A DNA stretch of 64,000 nucleotides, taken from NCBI GenBank assembly GCA_001898965.1, contig MKVW01000009.1, forward strand, positions 1,656,479-1,720,478. The letters run 5' to 3'. This document shows positions 34,195 to 43,352 of this stretch, piece by piece. The position numbers were made by a program, and so were the translations under genes. Position 1 is the first letter of the stretch. The number at the start of each line of letters is the position of its first letter. The DNA comes from Rhizobiales bacterium 62-17 (GTDB lineage: Bacteria; Pseudomonadota; Alphaproteobacteria; Rhizobiales; Beijerinckiaceae). Under the pieces are notes generated by a model. That model searched no databases. It was not told the origin of the DNA and worked only from the letters and a program-made list of their open reading frames with translations.

Positions 34195-35481
34195 TCAGGC
34201 GCCGCGCGCCACGCCCAGTGGCGTCATCGGCCGCTCGTCCAGGGTGACGGGCGCTTCCGAAGAGGCCGGTCGCTCGATCAAGTAATCCTTGGGCGGTTCG
34301 GGCGGCACGTCACCGAATTGGCCTGAGATCGTCGTGTCGGGAAATTCCGCCTGCAAGCGCGGATAGACCTCGCGAGCGAAGTTGCGGATGCCTTCCACCG
34401 TATCTTCGTGATCAAGGAAGCCGGCCTGGCCCATGATCAGCAGATGTCCGTAGCCGCCGACATATTGGTAGTGGCGCTTGATCTGCTGATAGACCTGCTC
34501 GGGCGTGCCGGCCATCAGAAAGCCCGCCTTGATAGCCGCTTCGACGCTGGCACTCTTGGCGAATTCACTCAAAGGGTGGGTGGCGCCGCGCAGCATCGCC
34601 ACGTTGGCCGCCACCGGCACATAGCCGGGCGGATTGACGAATTGCGGCGCGACCTTGTTGGCGGTGACATACCACAGCAGTTTCTCGGCACCGCGATAAG
34701 CTTCCTCTTCCGTCTTGCCGACATAGACGATGGCGCAATAGGCGAGACGATCGATGGGCACGTCCTGGCCACGGCCGGCGGCGCGCCAGCCGGCGCGATA
34801 GGCTTCGTAGATCTTGCGGGTTTCGCCAAAGCCGGTGAGGAAGGTCGCCTGCACATAGCCTTTCTCGCCCACTTGCCGCGCACCGCTCGCACTGGTCGTG
34901 CTGATCCACATCGGCGGATGCGGCGTCTGATAGACGCGCGGCCAGATGTTGATGTTGCGATGATGGAAGAAGCGACCCTCATGGCTGACGGGACCGTCAT
35001 GATTGGTCCACGCCTTGACGACCAGGTTGATTGCCTCCCAAAAGCGCTCGTTCATGCGCACCGGATTGCTGTTGGCCGGCGAGATTTCGTAAGGCACGCC
35101 GCGCACGAAGCCGACTTCAAGCCGGCCTTTCGACAGGATATCGATCATCGCCATTTCTTCGGCGATACGCACCGGCTGGCGCCGGTTGGCCGCCGGATTG
35201 CCGAGGATCAGCAGGCGCGCTTTGGACGTCAGCCGCGCCAAGGCGGCGAGCATCAACGGCGCGGCCGGATCGACGCAGGTGGCGGTCTGATGATGCTCGT
35301 TGAGCATGAGGTTCAGACCTTCCTCCTCGGCGATTTGCCACTCCATGAGGTAGCGGTCGTAGAGCGCGGCGCCTTTGTGCGGATCGTAATGCTTGTTGGG
35401 CAGGGTGACGCGGATCGACGGATAGCTGTCGGCCGGCGGCAGATAGGGATAAGCGGTTTCGGTGAAATGCCAGGCTTGCAT
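34195..35481 (-). CDS. LLM-class flavin-dependent monooxygenase, module A
   Basis: A 428-residue bacterial-luciferase-like oxygenase that uses reduced flavin from a separate reductase. Family elements: the LNEHHQT motif (NEHH), RIAEEMAMID and LEVGFVRG. The C-terminus extends about 60 residues past the usual barrel. It is 43 bases downstream of an alpha/beta hydrolase gene, exactly as in the pair at 59654-61599, where the LLM protein has NEHHSNA. The two likely oxidise a substrate and hydrolyse the product, but the chemistry is unknown. GGGAG precedes ATG 35481. Confidence 0.88.
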   Translation of the reverse strand: MQAWHFTETAYPYLPPADSYPSIRVTLPNKHYDPHKGAALYDRYLMEWQIAEEEGLNLMLNEHHQTATCVDPAAPLMLAALARLTSKARLLILGNPAANRRQPVRIAEEMAMIDILSKGRLEVGFVRGVPYEISPANSNPVRMNERFWEAINLVVKAWTNHDGPVSHEGRFFHHRNINIWPRVYQTPHPPMWISTTSASGARQVGEKGYVQATFLTGFGETRKIYEAYRAGWRAAGRGQDVPIDRLAYCAIVYVGKTEEEAYRGAEKLLWYVTANKVAPQFVNPPGYVPVAANVAMLRGATHPLSEFAKSASVEAAIKAGFLMAGTPEQVYQQIKRHYQYVGGYGHLLIMGQAGFLDHEDTVEGIRNFAREVYPRLQAEFPDTTISGQFGDVPPEPPKDYLIERPASSEAPVTLDERPMTPLGVARGA

Positions 35482-35524
35482 GGTGAGCTCCCGAGATCAG
35501 AGGGCCGGCGTGGCCGGGCAAATG

Positions 35525-36295
35525 TCAGGACAGAAATTCGAGAACGGTTTTGGCGAACACCGCCGGCTGTTCCACGTGTGGCACATGCCCGGCTTCGGGG
35601 ATGGTGACGACTTTCGCGCCCTTGATCAGCCCGGCGTAGCCATCCACGTAGTCGGCACTGACGAGACCGTCGCTGGCGCCACGGACGAACAGGGTGGGGC
35701 TGGTGACGCGATAGAGCCGGTGCAGCAGTTTGGGATTGTGCATATAGGGCTCCCAAACATAGAGCGCCGTACTTTCTTTGTTGCGCATCATGATGGTGAG
35801 TTGTTCGTCCGAAAGCGCCGCCGGATCGAAGGGGAAGCGCGCGGGTTCATGATAGATGAGCTTTGGCACTTCGCTGGGCGGCATCACATAGATGTCGGGG
35901 ATATCGAGCTTGTCCGCCGGCCCGATCTTGATGCCGACAGGCCCGACCAGCACGGCCTTGCTGAACCGTTCCGGTGCCTTGGTCAGCATTTCGGCGGCGA
36001 TCCAACCGCCCATCGAACAGCCGATGATATCGACGGTGTCGAAGCCGCAGCGATCCATCAGATCGAGATAGAGATGGGCGACGTCGTCGACATTGTCGAT
36101 CCAGTCGGGCAGGGCCGAGCGGCCGAAACCCGGATGGGACGGGCAGAGCAGGCGCCGGCTTTCGGCGATCAGCGGCACATGCGGCTCGGCGGGATTGAAG
36201 CCGCTGGCTCCGTGCAAAAACAAAATGGGTTTTCCGGAACCTTGCTCGTGAACCTCGACCTCGACAGTTCCGAGCGTCATGACGGAGCGCTGCAC
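35525..36295 (-). CDS. alpha/beta hydrolase, module A
   Basis: A 256-residue hydrolase. Nucleophile elbow GCSMGG (serine), acid in GASDGL and histidine in AGHVPH complete the triad. The cap-and-lid region has HPGFGRS and LPDWIDNV, also found in the module B hydrolase at 59654 (HPGFGRS, MPEWLDNV), so the two are paralogues. C-C or ester hydrolysis of a cleaved-ring product is a common role for this group. Start GTG 36295 is five bases after GGGAGG; the later ATG 36280 is too far from it. Confidence 0.88.
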   Translation of the reverse strand: MQRSVMTLGTVEVEVHEQGSGKPILFLHGASGFNPAEPHVPLIAESRRLLCPSHPGFGRSALPDWIDNVDDVAHLYLDLMDRCGFDTVDIIGCSMGGWIAAEMLTKAPERFSKAVLVGPVGIKIGPADKLDIPDIYVMPPSEVPKLIYHEPARFPFDPAALSDEQLTIMMRNKESTALYVWEPYMHNPKLLHRLYRVTSPTLFVRGASDGLVSADYVDGYAGLIKGAKVVTIPEAGHVPHVEQPAVFAKTVLEFLS

Positions 36296-36427
36296 ATAAT
36301 CCTCCCACTATCCGTCCGCCTTAAACCTTCTCAGAGATCGTGGCGGGTCGCTGCCTGAGGCGCGAACGGGCGCAGGATTGACGTGGTTTCAGGCGTTTCC
36401 AATCGAAATCTGCCGCCTGGATTCGAT

Positions 36428-36443
36428 TTACACATATGTGTAA
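36428..36443. promoter_or_regulatory. 16-bp perfect palindrome, likely IclR operator
   Basis: TTACACATATGTGTAA lies in the spacer between the divergent alpha/beta hydrolase and IclR genes, about 25 bases before the IclR GTG. IclR proteins bind inverted repeats of about this length in such spacers, and this would allow control of both promoters. Confidence 0.6.
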
Positions 36444-36467
36444 TTTGCTGGAAACGGGAGGAACAGG

Positions 36468-37247
36468 GTGGGAGAACGCCTGGTCAAATCGGCGTCGCGT
36501 GCCTTTGCGGTGATCGAGCTCTTCGCGCGTGTGCGGGCGCCGTTGCGCCTCAAGGACGTGGCGGCGGGGCTCGGCCATCCCGTCTCCAGCGCCGCCGCTC
36601 TGCTGAAAACCATGACCCAACAGGGCTATCTCGCCTTCGATCCGAAATCGCGCGCCTATATGCCGACCGCCCGCCTGCCGCGCCTGGTCAATTGGATCTC
36701 CTATGATGATTTCGAGGAAGGCGTCGTCGCCGAAGCGATGCAGCAGCTTCGGGCGCAATCGCAGGAAGGCGTGGTGTTGGGCACGCCTGTCGGCATCCAT
36801 CTGGAATATGTCCGCTCCCTGCGCGGCGTCAGCGAAGGGGTGCAGTTCTCCATTCCCACCGGCACACGGCGCGTGCTGATCCAGACCGGCATGGGCTGGC
36901 AGTTTCTCAGCCTGCGCCCGCAGGCTGAAGCGCTCGATGTCTACCGGCAGACCATGGCCGCCGGCGCGCTGGGTCGCGCCCTGTTTCCTGTCGAGAGTTT
37001 TCTGCAGCAGCTCGAAAGCCATCGCCATCTGGAAATCACCCTTTCCCGGGCGCGGGACCTGGTGGCACCCACGGCGCATTGGGACGGGGCCATGGCTTCG
37101 ATCCTCATCGAGACGCCCCCCGGCCATCGGCCGCTCGCGTTGGGCATTCCCGGTCCCACAGATCGGCTGGAGCGTCATCTGCCGGAAATATCGGCGCATC
37201 TGCGGGCAGCGGCGGAGCATATTCGCGTTGCTATCCGGGCAAGCTAA
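36468..37247 (+). CDS. IclR-type transcriptional regulator
   Basis: A 259-residue regulator with an N-terminal winged helix (KSASRAFAVIELFARVRAPLRLKDVA region, residues 6-32) and a C-terminal IclR/GAF-like effector domain. GTG 36468 is six bases after GGGAGGA (36456-36462). It sits divergent from the module A operon (hydrolase and LLM), and the palindrome in between makes it the likely regulator. The effector could be the aromatic substrate. It is followed by the D-2-hydroxyacid dehydrogenase in the same direction, which may belong to the same pathway. Confidence 0.88.
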   Translation: MGERLVKSASRAFAVIELFARVRAPLRLKDVAAGLGHPVSSAAALLKTMTQQGYLAFDPKSRAYMPTARLPRLVNWISYDDFEEGVVAEAMQQLRAQSQEGVVLGTPVGIHLEYVRSLRGVSEGVQFSIPTGTRRVLIQTGMGWQFLSLRPQAEALDVYRQTMAAGALGRALFPVESFLQQLESHRHLEITLSRARDLVAPTAHWDGAMASILIETPPGHRPLALGIPGPTDRLERHLPEISAHLRAAAEHIRVAIRAS

Positions 37248-37319
37248 AGCGATCCCCGTTGCGTCCGACAGGCAGACTGATACGGTGACGCCCGCAAAAA
37301 AATGGAGAGGTTGCGCCTA

Positions 37320-38273
37320 ATGACCCGCGTTGCAGTCACCACGCCCTATTTCGATTTCTATCCGCATCTCGTCGAGGAGATGAAACAGAAATATCCGGAC
37401 GTGAAATTCCGTTCCGATCGCAAGGTGCTCAGCGAAAGCGCGTTGATCGAATATCTGCAGGGCTATGATGCGGCGATCATCGGTCTTGACCGCTTCACCG
37501 ACAAAGTCTGCGCCGCCTTGCCGGACCTGAAGGTGATCTCGCTGATGTCGGCCGGAGCCGATCATATCGATCCGGTGATCCTGAAGAAGCACGGCAAGAG
37601 GATGTGGTGGGCGCCGGGCATCAACCGCATCTCCGTGTCGGAACTCGCCGTGAGCTACATGGTGTTGACGCTGCGGCGCATCCATTACTTCTCGTCGATC
37701 CTGCGGCGCGGCGAATGGAAGGGGCCGATCGGCTTCGGCGCCGATTTGCGCGGCCACACCGTCGGCGTGCACGGCTGCGGCTTCATCGGCAAGGAAGTGG
37801 TGAAACTGCTGCAGCCCTATGGCGTGAAAATCCTGGCGTCGGACCGGGTCGACATCTCCGATTTCTGCAAGGAGTGGAATGTCGAGAATGTCAGCGCAGA
37901 GGAACTCTGGGCGCGCTCCGACGTGGTGACGATCCATCTGTCGCGCAATGCGCAAACCATCGGCATGTATTCGGCCGCCGTGCTCGACAAGATGAAGAAG
38001 GGCGCCGTGCTCATCAATTGCGCACGCGGCGGCATGGTCGACGAAGTGGCCTTGAAGGAACGGCTGGAAAACGGCCAGATTTCCGGCGCCGCCTTCGACG
38101 TTTTCGCCATCGAACCGGCCAACGGCAACCCGTTGCTGGATGTGCCGAATTTCTTCGCTTCCCCGCATATTGGCGCCACCACCCGGGATTCCTGGGAAGC
38201 CATGCTGCGATCCGGCATCAGGGGGCTTGAGGAAGCCCGGATTTGGGAGCCGGGAACCTATCCGTTCGATTAA
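37320..38273 (+). CDS. D-isomer-specific 2-hydroxyacid dehydrogenase
   Basis: A 317-residue NAD(P)-dependent oxidoreductase. It has the Rossmann GxGxxG in HGCGFIGKE, the catalytic arginine in NCARGG, glutamate in the following helix (FAIEPAN) and histidine in SPHIGATT. Reduces a 2-keto acid to the D-2-hydroxyacid or the reverse. ATG 37320 follows GGAGAGG at good spacing; ATG 37302 would be a longer alternative. A strong hairpin terminator lies 68 bases after the stop. Substrate unknown. Confidence 0.9.
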   Translation: MTRVAVTTPYFDFYPHLVEEMKQKYPDVKFRSDRKVLSESALIEYLQGYDAAIIGLDRFTDKVCAALPDLKVISLMSAGADHIDPVILKKHGKRMWWAPGINRISVSELAVSYMVLTLRRIHYFSSILRRGEWKGPIGFGADLRGHTVGVHGCGFIGKEVVKLLQPYGVKILASDRVDISDFCKEWNVENVSAEELWARSDVVTIHLSRNAQTIGMYSAAVLDKMKKGAVLINCARGGMVDEVALKERLENGQISGAAFDVFAIEPANGNPLLDVPNFFASPHIGATTRDSWEAMLRSGIRGLEEARIWEPGTYPFD

Positions 38274-38341
38274 GGAACGGCCGGCCGTCTACGACTTTTA
38301 GACAACTGGCTTGTTGCCCGTTTCAAGGCGTTAATTCGCTG

Positions 38342-38382
38342 AGACGCCCGGTGCAGGAGGGTGCACCGGGCGTCTTTTCTTT
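38342..38382 (+). terminator. intrinsic terminator
   Basis: Long perfect stem of 14 bp (38342-38355 with 38362-38375), six-base loop and a T-rich tail (TTTTCTTT). Closes the IclR/dehydrogenase unit. Confidence 0.9.
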
Positions 38383-38459
38383 AGGGTGAACAAAGCAGCC
38401 TGAAGAGAGCGGATCGTGTATAGTTGCGACACGCCGGGTTTGCTCGTGGAGGGGACAGA

Positions 38460-40451
38460 GTGACCGCGTCGACCGCCGGTGCGCGATCCGCACCTGAGGC
38501 TGATACGTTTCCAAAACTTCTGCGCCGCAATGCGCGGCTGCGCGGCGCCCGGCCGGCCATGCGGTTCAAGGATCGCGGCATCTGGCAGACGTGGGATTGG
38601 GCCGCCGTTTACGACAATGTGTTGCGGCTGGCCCAGGGCTTGAAAGGGCTCGGCGTCAATCGTGGCGATAAAATCGCCATTGTCGGCGCCAATCGGCCGC
38701 GTCTCTACTGGGCGATCTGCGCGGCTCAGACCCTGGGCGCCGTGCCGGTGCCGGTCTATGCCGATGCGGTGGCGACCGAGCTGGCGCATGTCATCGACAA
38801 TGCCGACGTCGTCGTCGCTGTCGTGCAGGACCAGGAACAAGTCGACAAGCTGATCGAGCAGCGCGCGCGCCTGCCGAAACTGCGCCACGTTATCTACGAC
38901 GAAGAGCGTGGCCTGCGTGACTATGATCATGGCCGGTTGCATGCACTGGCTGGGCTGCTGGAGGCGGCACAGCAGGCGTTCGATCGGGATGCGACAGTCC
39001 GCGCCGCGATCGAGAATGAGGTGGACGCCGGTGCGGGTGCCGATATTTCCATCATGCTCTATACGTCGGGCACGACGGGCCGTTCCAAGGGTGTGATGTT
39101 GACGGGCAAAGGCTCGATCGACGCGGCCAGCGACACGGCGACTTTCGACAACCTGACCGATCGCGATGAAACCCTGGCCTATCTGCCGCTTGCTTGGGTC
39201 GGCGATCACTATCTCAATTACGCCCAGTCTTTTGTCGCCGGTTTCTGCATGGCCTGCCCGGAGAACGGTGAAACGGCGCAGCAGGATTCGCGCGAGATCG
39301 GGCCGACTTTCTACTTCGCACCGCCGCGCGTCTTTGAATCGCTTTTGACGCGCGTGATGATCCGCATGGAGGATGCCAGCGCGCTCAAACGGGGACTGTT
39401 CCACCATTTCATCGGCGTCGCACGTCAGTGGGGCGAGAAAATTCTCAACGGTGAGAAGGTGCCGTTGTGGGCTCGTTTGCATTACGGGCTTGGCGAAATC
39501 CTGATCTACGGACCGTTGAAGAACGTGCTCGGCTTCTCGCGCATCCGCGTCGCCTATACGGCGGGCGAAGCCATCGGCTCGGATCTGTTTTCGTTCTATC
39601 GTTCGCTGGGCCTCAATCTGAAACAGCTTTATGGCCAGACGGAAGCTTTCCTTTACGTGACCTGCCAGAAGGACGGCGACATCCGCGCTGACAGCGTCGG
39701 ACCGCCGGCGCCCAATGTCGACATTCGCATCGCCGAGAATGGCGAGGTACAGTTCCGTTCGCCGGGCATGTTCGTGGCTTATTACAAGGAAGCCGCCAAG
39801 ACGGCTGAGGCGATGACGGACGACGGCTATGTCAAAACCGGGGATGCCGGCATTTTCGACCCCGACGGCCATCTGCGCATCATCGATCGGGCGGCCGATG
39901 TCGGGAAGCTTGTCGATGGCGCGCTGTTCGCGCCGAAATATATCGAGAACAAGCTGAAGTTCTTCCCCAACATCAAGGAAGCGGTGGCTTTCGGCGACGG
40001 TCGCGATCACGTCTCTGTCATGCTCAATATCGATCTGACGGCGGTCGGCAACTGGGCCGAGCGGAACAACATTTCCTATGGCTCCTATCAGGAGCTCGCC
40101 GGCCATAAACAGGTCTATGACATCATCGCCGGTCACGTCGCCAGCGTGAATGAAGCTTTGGCGAAAGAGCCGATCATGGCAGGCGCGCAAATCCGGCGCT
40201 TCCTGATCCTGCACAAGGAACTGGATGCCGACGACGGCGAGCTGACGCGGACGCAGAAGGTGCGGCGTGGCTTCATCGCCGAGCGCTATGCGCCCCTGGT
40301 GACGGCGCTCTACGATGGCTCGCAGGAAGCGGATATTTCCACCGAAGTGACTTTTGAGGATGGGCGCAAGGGCATGATCTCGGCACGCGTCGCCATTCGA
40401 GATGCTGCCGTCGCGCCGGTTTCGCCTCCAACCGAACGACGGGCCGCATGA
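38460..40451 (+). CDS. long-chain/aryl acyl-CoA synthetase (AMP-binding)
   Basis: A 663-residue adenylate-forming ligase with the P-loop YTSGTTGRSKG, the AGEAIG region, YGQTEAF and GDAGIF motif. It activates a carboxylic acid to its CoA thioester with ATP. Length suits fatty-acyl CoA ligases, but the context (Liv transporter, PaaK-like ligase) also fits aromatic acids. GTG 38460 is six bases after GGAGGGG. It overlaps the LivG-like gene by four bases and begins the operon. Its position at the head of a branched-chain/aromatic acid import cluster is widespread in Hyphomicrobiales. Confidence 0.93.
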   Translation: MTASTAGARSAPEADTFPKLLRRNARLRGARPAMRFKDRGIWQTWDWAAVYDNVLRLAQGLKGLGVNRGDKIAIVGANRPRLYWAICAAQTLGAVPVPVYADAVATELAHVIDNADVVVAVVQDQEQVDKLIEQRARLPKLRHVIYDEERGLRDYDHGRLHALAGLLEAAQQAFDRDATVRAAIENEVDAGAGADISIMLYTSGTTGRSKGVMLTGKGSIDAASDTATFDNLTDRDETLAYLPLAWVGDHYLNYAQSFVAGFCMACPENGETAQQDSREIGPTFYFAPPRVFESLLTRVMIRMEDASALKRGLFHHFIGVARQWGEKILNGEKVPLWARLHYGLGEILIYGPLKNVLGFSRIRVAYTAGEAIGSDLFSFYRSLGLNLKQLYGQTEAFLYVTCQKDGDIRADSVGPPAPNVDIRIAENGEVQFRSPGMFVAYYKEAAKTAEAMTDDGYVKTGDAGIFDPDGHLRIIDRAADVGKLVDGALFAPKYIENKLKFFPNIKEAVAFGDGRDHVSVMLNIDLTAVGNWAERNNISYGSYQELAGHKQVYDIIAGHVASVNEALAKEPIMAGAQIRRFLILHKELDADDGELTRTQKVRRGFIAERYAPLVTALYDGSQEADISTEVTFEDGRKGMISARVAIRDAAVAPVSPPTERRAA

Positions 40452-41266
40452 ACGAAACGATGGTGCAGTCTCAACCGGTTGTCGCGTCGGCCTCGGCGCC
40501 GGAAAAATTGCTGACCGTCGAGAATGTGACGCTCTCCTTTGGAGGTGTGCGGGCGCTCAGCGACGTATCGTTTGACATCCGCAAGAGCGAAATCCGCGCC
40601 ATCATCGGCCCCAATGGCGCGGGCAAGACGTCGATGCTCAATTGCATCAACGGCTTCTATCATCCGCAGGCTGGCCGCATCACCTTCAAGGGCAAGATGC
40701 GCCAGCGCATGCGCCCCTATGATGCCGCTTTGCAGGGCATTGCCCGTACATTCCAGAACGTCGCTCTGTTCAAGGGTATGACGACGCTCGATAACATCCT
40801 CACCGGCCGCACCTTGAAGATGCACCGCAGTTTTTTCTGGCATCTCTTCCGTCATGGGCCGGCGATGAATGAGGAGATTGAACACCGCAAATATTGCGAA
40901 GAGATCATCGACTTTCTCGAGATCGAACATATCCGCAAGACGCCGGTCGGGCGCCTGCCTTACGGTTTGCAGAAGCGGGTCGAACTCGGCCGGGCGCTGG
41001 CCATGCAGCCCGATCTTCTCCTGCTCGATGAGCCGATGGCCGGCATGAATCTCGAAGAGAAGGAAGATATGTGCCGCTTCATTCTCGACGTGAACCGCCA
41101 GTTCGGCACGACCATCGCTTTGATCGAGCATGACATGGGCGTGGTCATGGACATCTCCGACCGCGTCGTCGTGCTCGAATATGGCCACAAGATCGCCGAC
41201 GGGTCGCCGGACGAGGTCAAGGCGGATCAACGCGTGATCGATGCTTACCTTGGTGTATCGCACTGA
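40448..41266 (+). CDS. livG: LivG-like branched-chain ABC ATP-binding protein
   Basis: A 272-residue ATPase of the HAAT class. Walker A GPNGAGKTS, signature region LPYGLQKRVELGRAL, Walker B LLLLDEPMAGMN and the switch histidine in LIEHDMG. It overlaps both neighbours (ATGA). With LivF, LivH, LivM and LivK it makes a complete importer for branched-chain or aromatic amphipathic carboxylates. Confidence 0.93.
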   Translation: MNETMVQSQPVVASASAPEKLLTVENVTLSFGGVRALSDVSFDIRKSEIRAIIGPNGAGKTSMLNCINGFYHPQAGRITFKGKMRQRMRPYDAALQGIARTFQNVALFKGMTTLDNILTGRTLKMHRSFFWHLFRHGPAMNEEIEHRKYCEEIIDFLEIEHIRKTPVGRLPYGLQKRVELGRALAMQPDLLLLDEPMAGMNLEEKEDMCRFILDVNRQFGTTIALIEHDMGVVMDISDRVVVLEYGHKIADGSPDEVKADQRVIDAYLGVSH

Positions 41267-42222
41267 TGGACATTCTCTACAGCATCTTCGTCGATCCGTT
41301 CATGCAGATGGGCAGCGCGCCAGATCTGCTCGTCCAGACGCTATGGGAAGGATTCGTCGGTGGCATTCTCTATGCGCTGATCGCGCTCGGCTTCGTGCTG
41401 ATCTTCAAGGCCTCGGGCGTCTTCAATTTCGCTCAAGGGATCATGGTGGTTTTCGCCGCGCTGACCCTCGTCGGCCTCTACGAGAAAGGCGTGCCGGCCT
41501 TTCTGGCCCTGGCGATCACCATCGGCGTCATGTTCGTTCTGGCTTATGCCATCGAACGCGTGGTGTTGCGGCCGCTGGTCAACCAGCCCGACATCATTCT
41601 CTTCATGGCTACCTTCGGGCTGACTTATCTTTTGATCGGCCTCGGTGAGGCGATTTTCGGTGGCAACCCCAAGGTTATGATCGCCGAGCAGCTCTATCTG
41701 CCGAAGGGCGCGATCGATCTGAAGATTCTGGGCGGCGTCGTCACCCTACAGAAGATCGACATCGCCGCCGCGATCATCGCCCTCGTCATGATCGGGGCTC
41801 TGTCGCTCTTTTTCCAATATACCCGTATCGGCCGCGCGTTGCGCGCTGTCGCCGACAGCCATAAGGCGGCACTGTCCGTCGGCATCTCCTTGAACCAAAT
41901 CTGGGTCATCGTCTGGTTCATCGCCGGCGTCGTGGCTTTGATCACCGGTATCATGTGGGGCGCGCGCTCAGACGTGTCCTTTGCCTTGCAGGTCGTGGCC
42001 CTCAAAGCGCTGCCCGTGTTGATCCTTGGCGGCTTCACGTCGGTCCCTGGTGCCATCGTCGGTGGTCTGATCATCGGCATCGGCGAGAAAATTGGCGAAT
42101 TCTATTGGGGGCCTTTGGTCGGCGGCGCCACGGAGAGCTGGCTCGCCTACTGTATCGCCCTCGTCTTTCTCATGTTCCGGCCGCAAGGCCTGTTTGGTGA
42201 GCGTATTATCGAACGCATTTGA
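41266..42222 (+). CDS. livH: LivH-like branched-chain ABC permease
   Basis: A 318-residue permease with about eight helices and the family pattern GFVLIFKASGVFNFAQG and GIMWGARSDVSF near the end. One of two unlike permeases in the HAAT class. It starts on the base where LivG ends, so the three genes of this run are tightly coupled. Confidence 0.93.
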   Translation: MDILYSIFVDPFMQMGSAPDLLVQTLWEGFVGGILYALIALGFVLIFKASGVFNFAQGIMVVFAALTLVGLYEKGVPAFLALAITIGVMFVLAYAIERVVLRPLVNQPDIILFMATFGLTYLLIGLGEAIFGGNPKVMIAEQLYLPKGAIDLKILGGVVTLQKIDIAAAIIALVMIGALSLFFQYTRIGRALRAVADSHKAALSVGISLNQIWVIVWFIAGVVALITGIMWGARSDVSFALQVVALKALPVLILGGFTSVPGAIVGGLIIGIGEKIGEFYWGPLVGGATESWLAYCIALVFLMFRPQGLFGERIIERI

Positions 42223-42230
42223 GGTGTCTG

Positions 42231-43310
42231 GTGTTCTATCGGGAAGCAGGACAGTTCAAGACCAGTTATGCCGCCGATATGGCGATCTTTCCGATCCTGC
42301 AGGATCGGATCGGCCTCGCCGTCATTCTCGCCATCGCCTTCATCGCCATTCCGCTCTTCGGCAGCAATTTCCTCATTCAGACGGTGATGATCCCGTTCCT
42401 AGTGTTCGCGCTCGCCGCCATTGGGCTGAACATTCTCACCGGTTATACCGGCCTCATTTCTCTCGGTTCCGGCGCCTTCATGGGGGTAGGAGCTTATGCC
42501 TGCTATAAATTGACGACCATTTTCCCGGGCGTGAACATCATTGTCTGGATTCTCGCGTCCGGTTTCTTCGCCGCCGCAATCGGTGTCGTCTTCGGCCTGC
42601 CATCCTTGCGCATCAAGGGCTTTTATCTGACGGTGGCAACCCTGGCCGCGCAGTTTTTCCTGCAATGGAGCTTCGTGCGCATCCCCTGGCTCTACAACTA
42701 CAACGCCTCGGGCGCCATTGAAGTGCCGCAGCGTCTGCTGGCCGGCATCCCGGTAACGGGTGCCAATGCCACACCGGTGACGCGCTATCTGGTGCTGCTG
42801 TCCATCGTCATTCTCCTCACCTGGATTGCCTCCAATCTCGTTCACGGCCGGATCGGCCGCAGTTGGATGGCGGTGCGCGACATGGACATTGCCGCCGAAC
42901 TGATGGGCATCCGCCTACTGCCGGCGAAACTTCTGTCCTTCGCCGTGTCGTCCTTCTACTGCGGTGTGGCCGGCGCCTGCATGATGTTTCTCTGGTATGG
43001 CGGTGGCGAAGCCAATGATGCCTTCAACATCAACCAGAGCTTTACCATCCTGTTCATGGTGATCATCGGCGGCTTGGGCAGCATCATCGGCTCTTATTTT
43101 GGCGCGGCCTTCATCTCGATCCTGCCGACGGCGCTGAAATTCGGATTGCCCGCCATGGGCATCGCCTTGAGCGGGCCGGTCGCCGAACATCTCAACTATA
43201 TTATTCTGGGCGTTTTGATCCTTTTCTTCTTGATCGTCGAGCCACACGGACTGGCGCGGCTGTGGCAGGTCGGAAAACAGAAACTGCGCGTCTGGCCGTT
43301 TCCATATTGA
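42231..43310 (+). CDS. livM: LivM-like branched-chain ABC permease
   Basis: A 359-residue second permease, with GYTGLISLGSGAFMGVGAY and GLPSLRIKGFYLTVATL typical of LivM. GTG 42231 gives the start FYREAGQFKTSY found in close family members; an upstream TTG (42219) would lie before the LivH stop. It is preceded by GAGGTG. Confidence 0.9.
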   Translation: MFYREAGQFKTSYAADMAIFPILQDRIGLAVILAIAFIAIPLFGSNFLIQTVMIPFLVFALAAIGLNILTGYTGLISLGSGAFMGVGAYACYKLTTIFPGVNIIVWILASGFFAAAIGVVFGLPSLRIKGFYLTVATLAAQFFLQWSFVRIPWLYNYNASGAIEVPQRLLAGIPVTGANATPVTRYLVLLSIVILLTWIASNLVHGRIGRSWMAVRDMDIAAELMGIRLLPAKLLSFAVSSFYCGVAGACMMFLWYGGGEANDAFNINQSFTILFMVIIGGLGSIIGSYFGAAFISILPTALKFGLPAMGIALSGPVAEHLNYIILGVLILFFLIVEPHGLARLWQVGKQKLRVWPFPY

Positions 43311-43352
43311 CGGCGCGGCTAGGCGCAAAGGGTGTAGCGAGGAGGGAATGCA

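Noticed and set aside
38331-40214. Long antisense open frame (over 600 codons) under the acyl-CoA synthetase gene
   Set aside because: It lies wholly opposite a clear AMP-binding enzyme and has no recognisable domain; long shadow frames are expected at this GC content.
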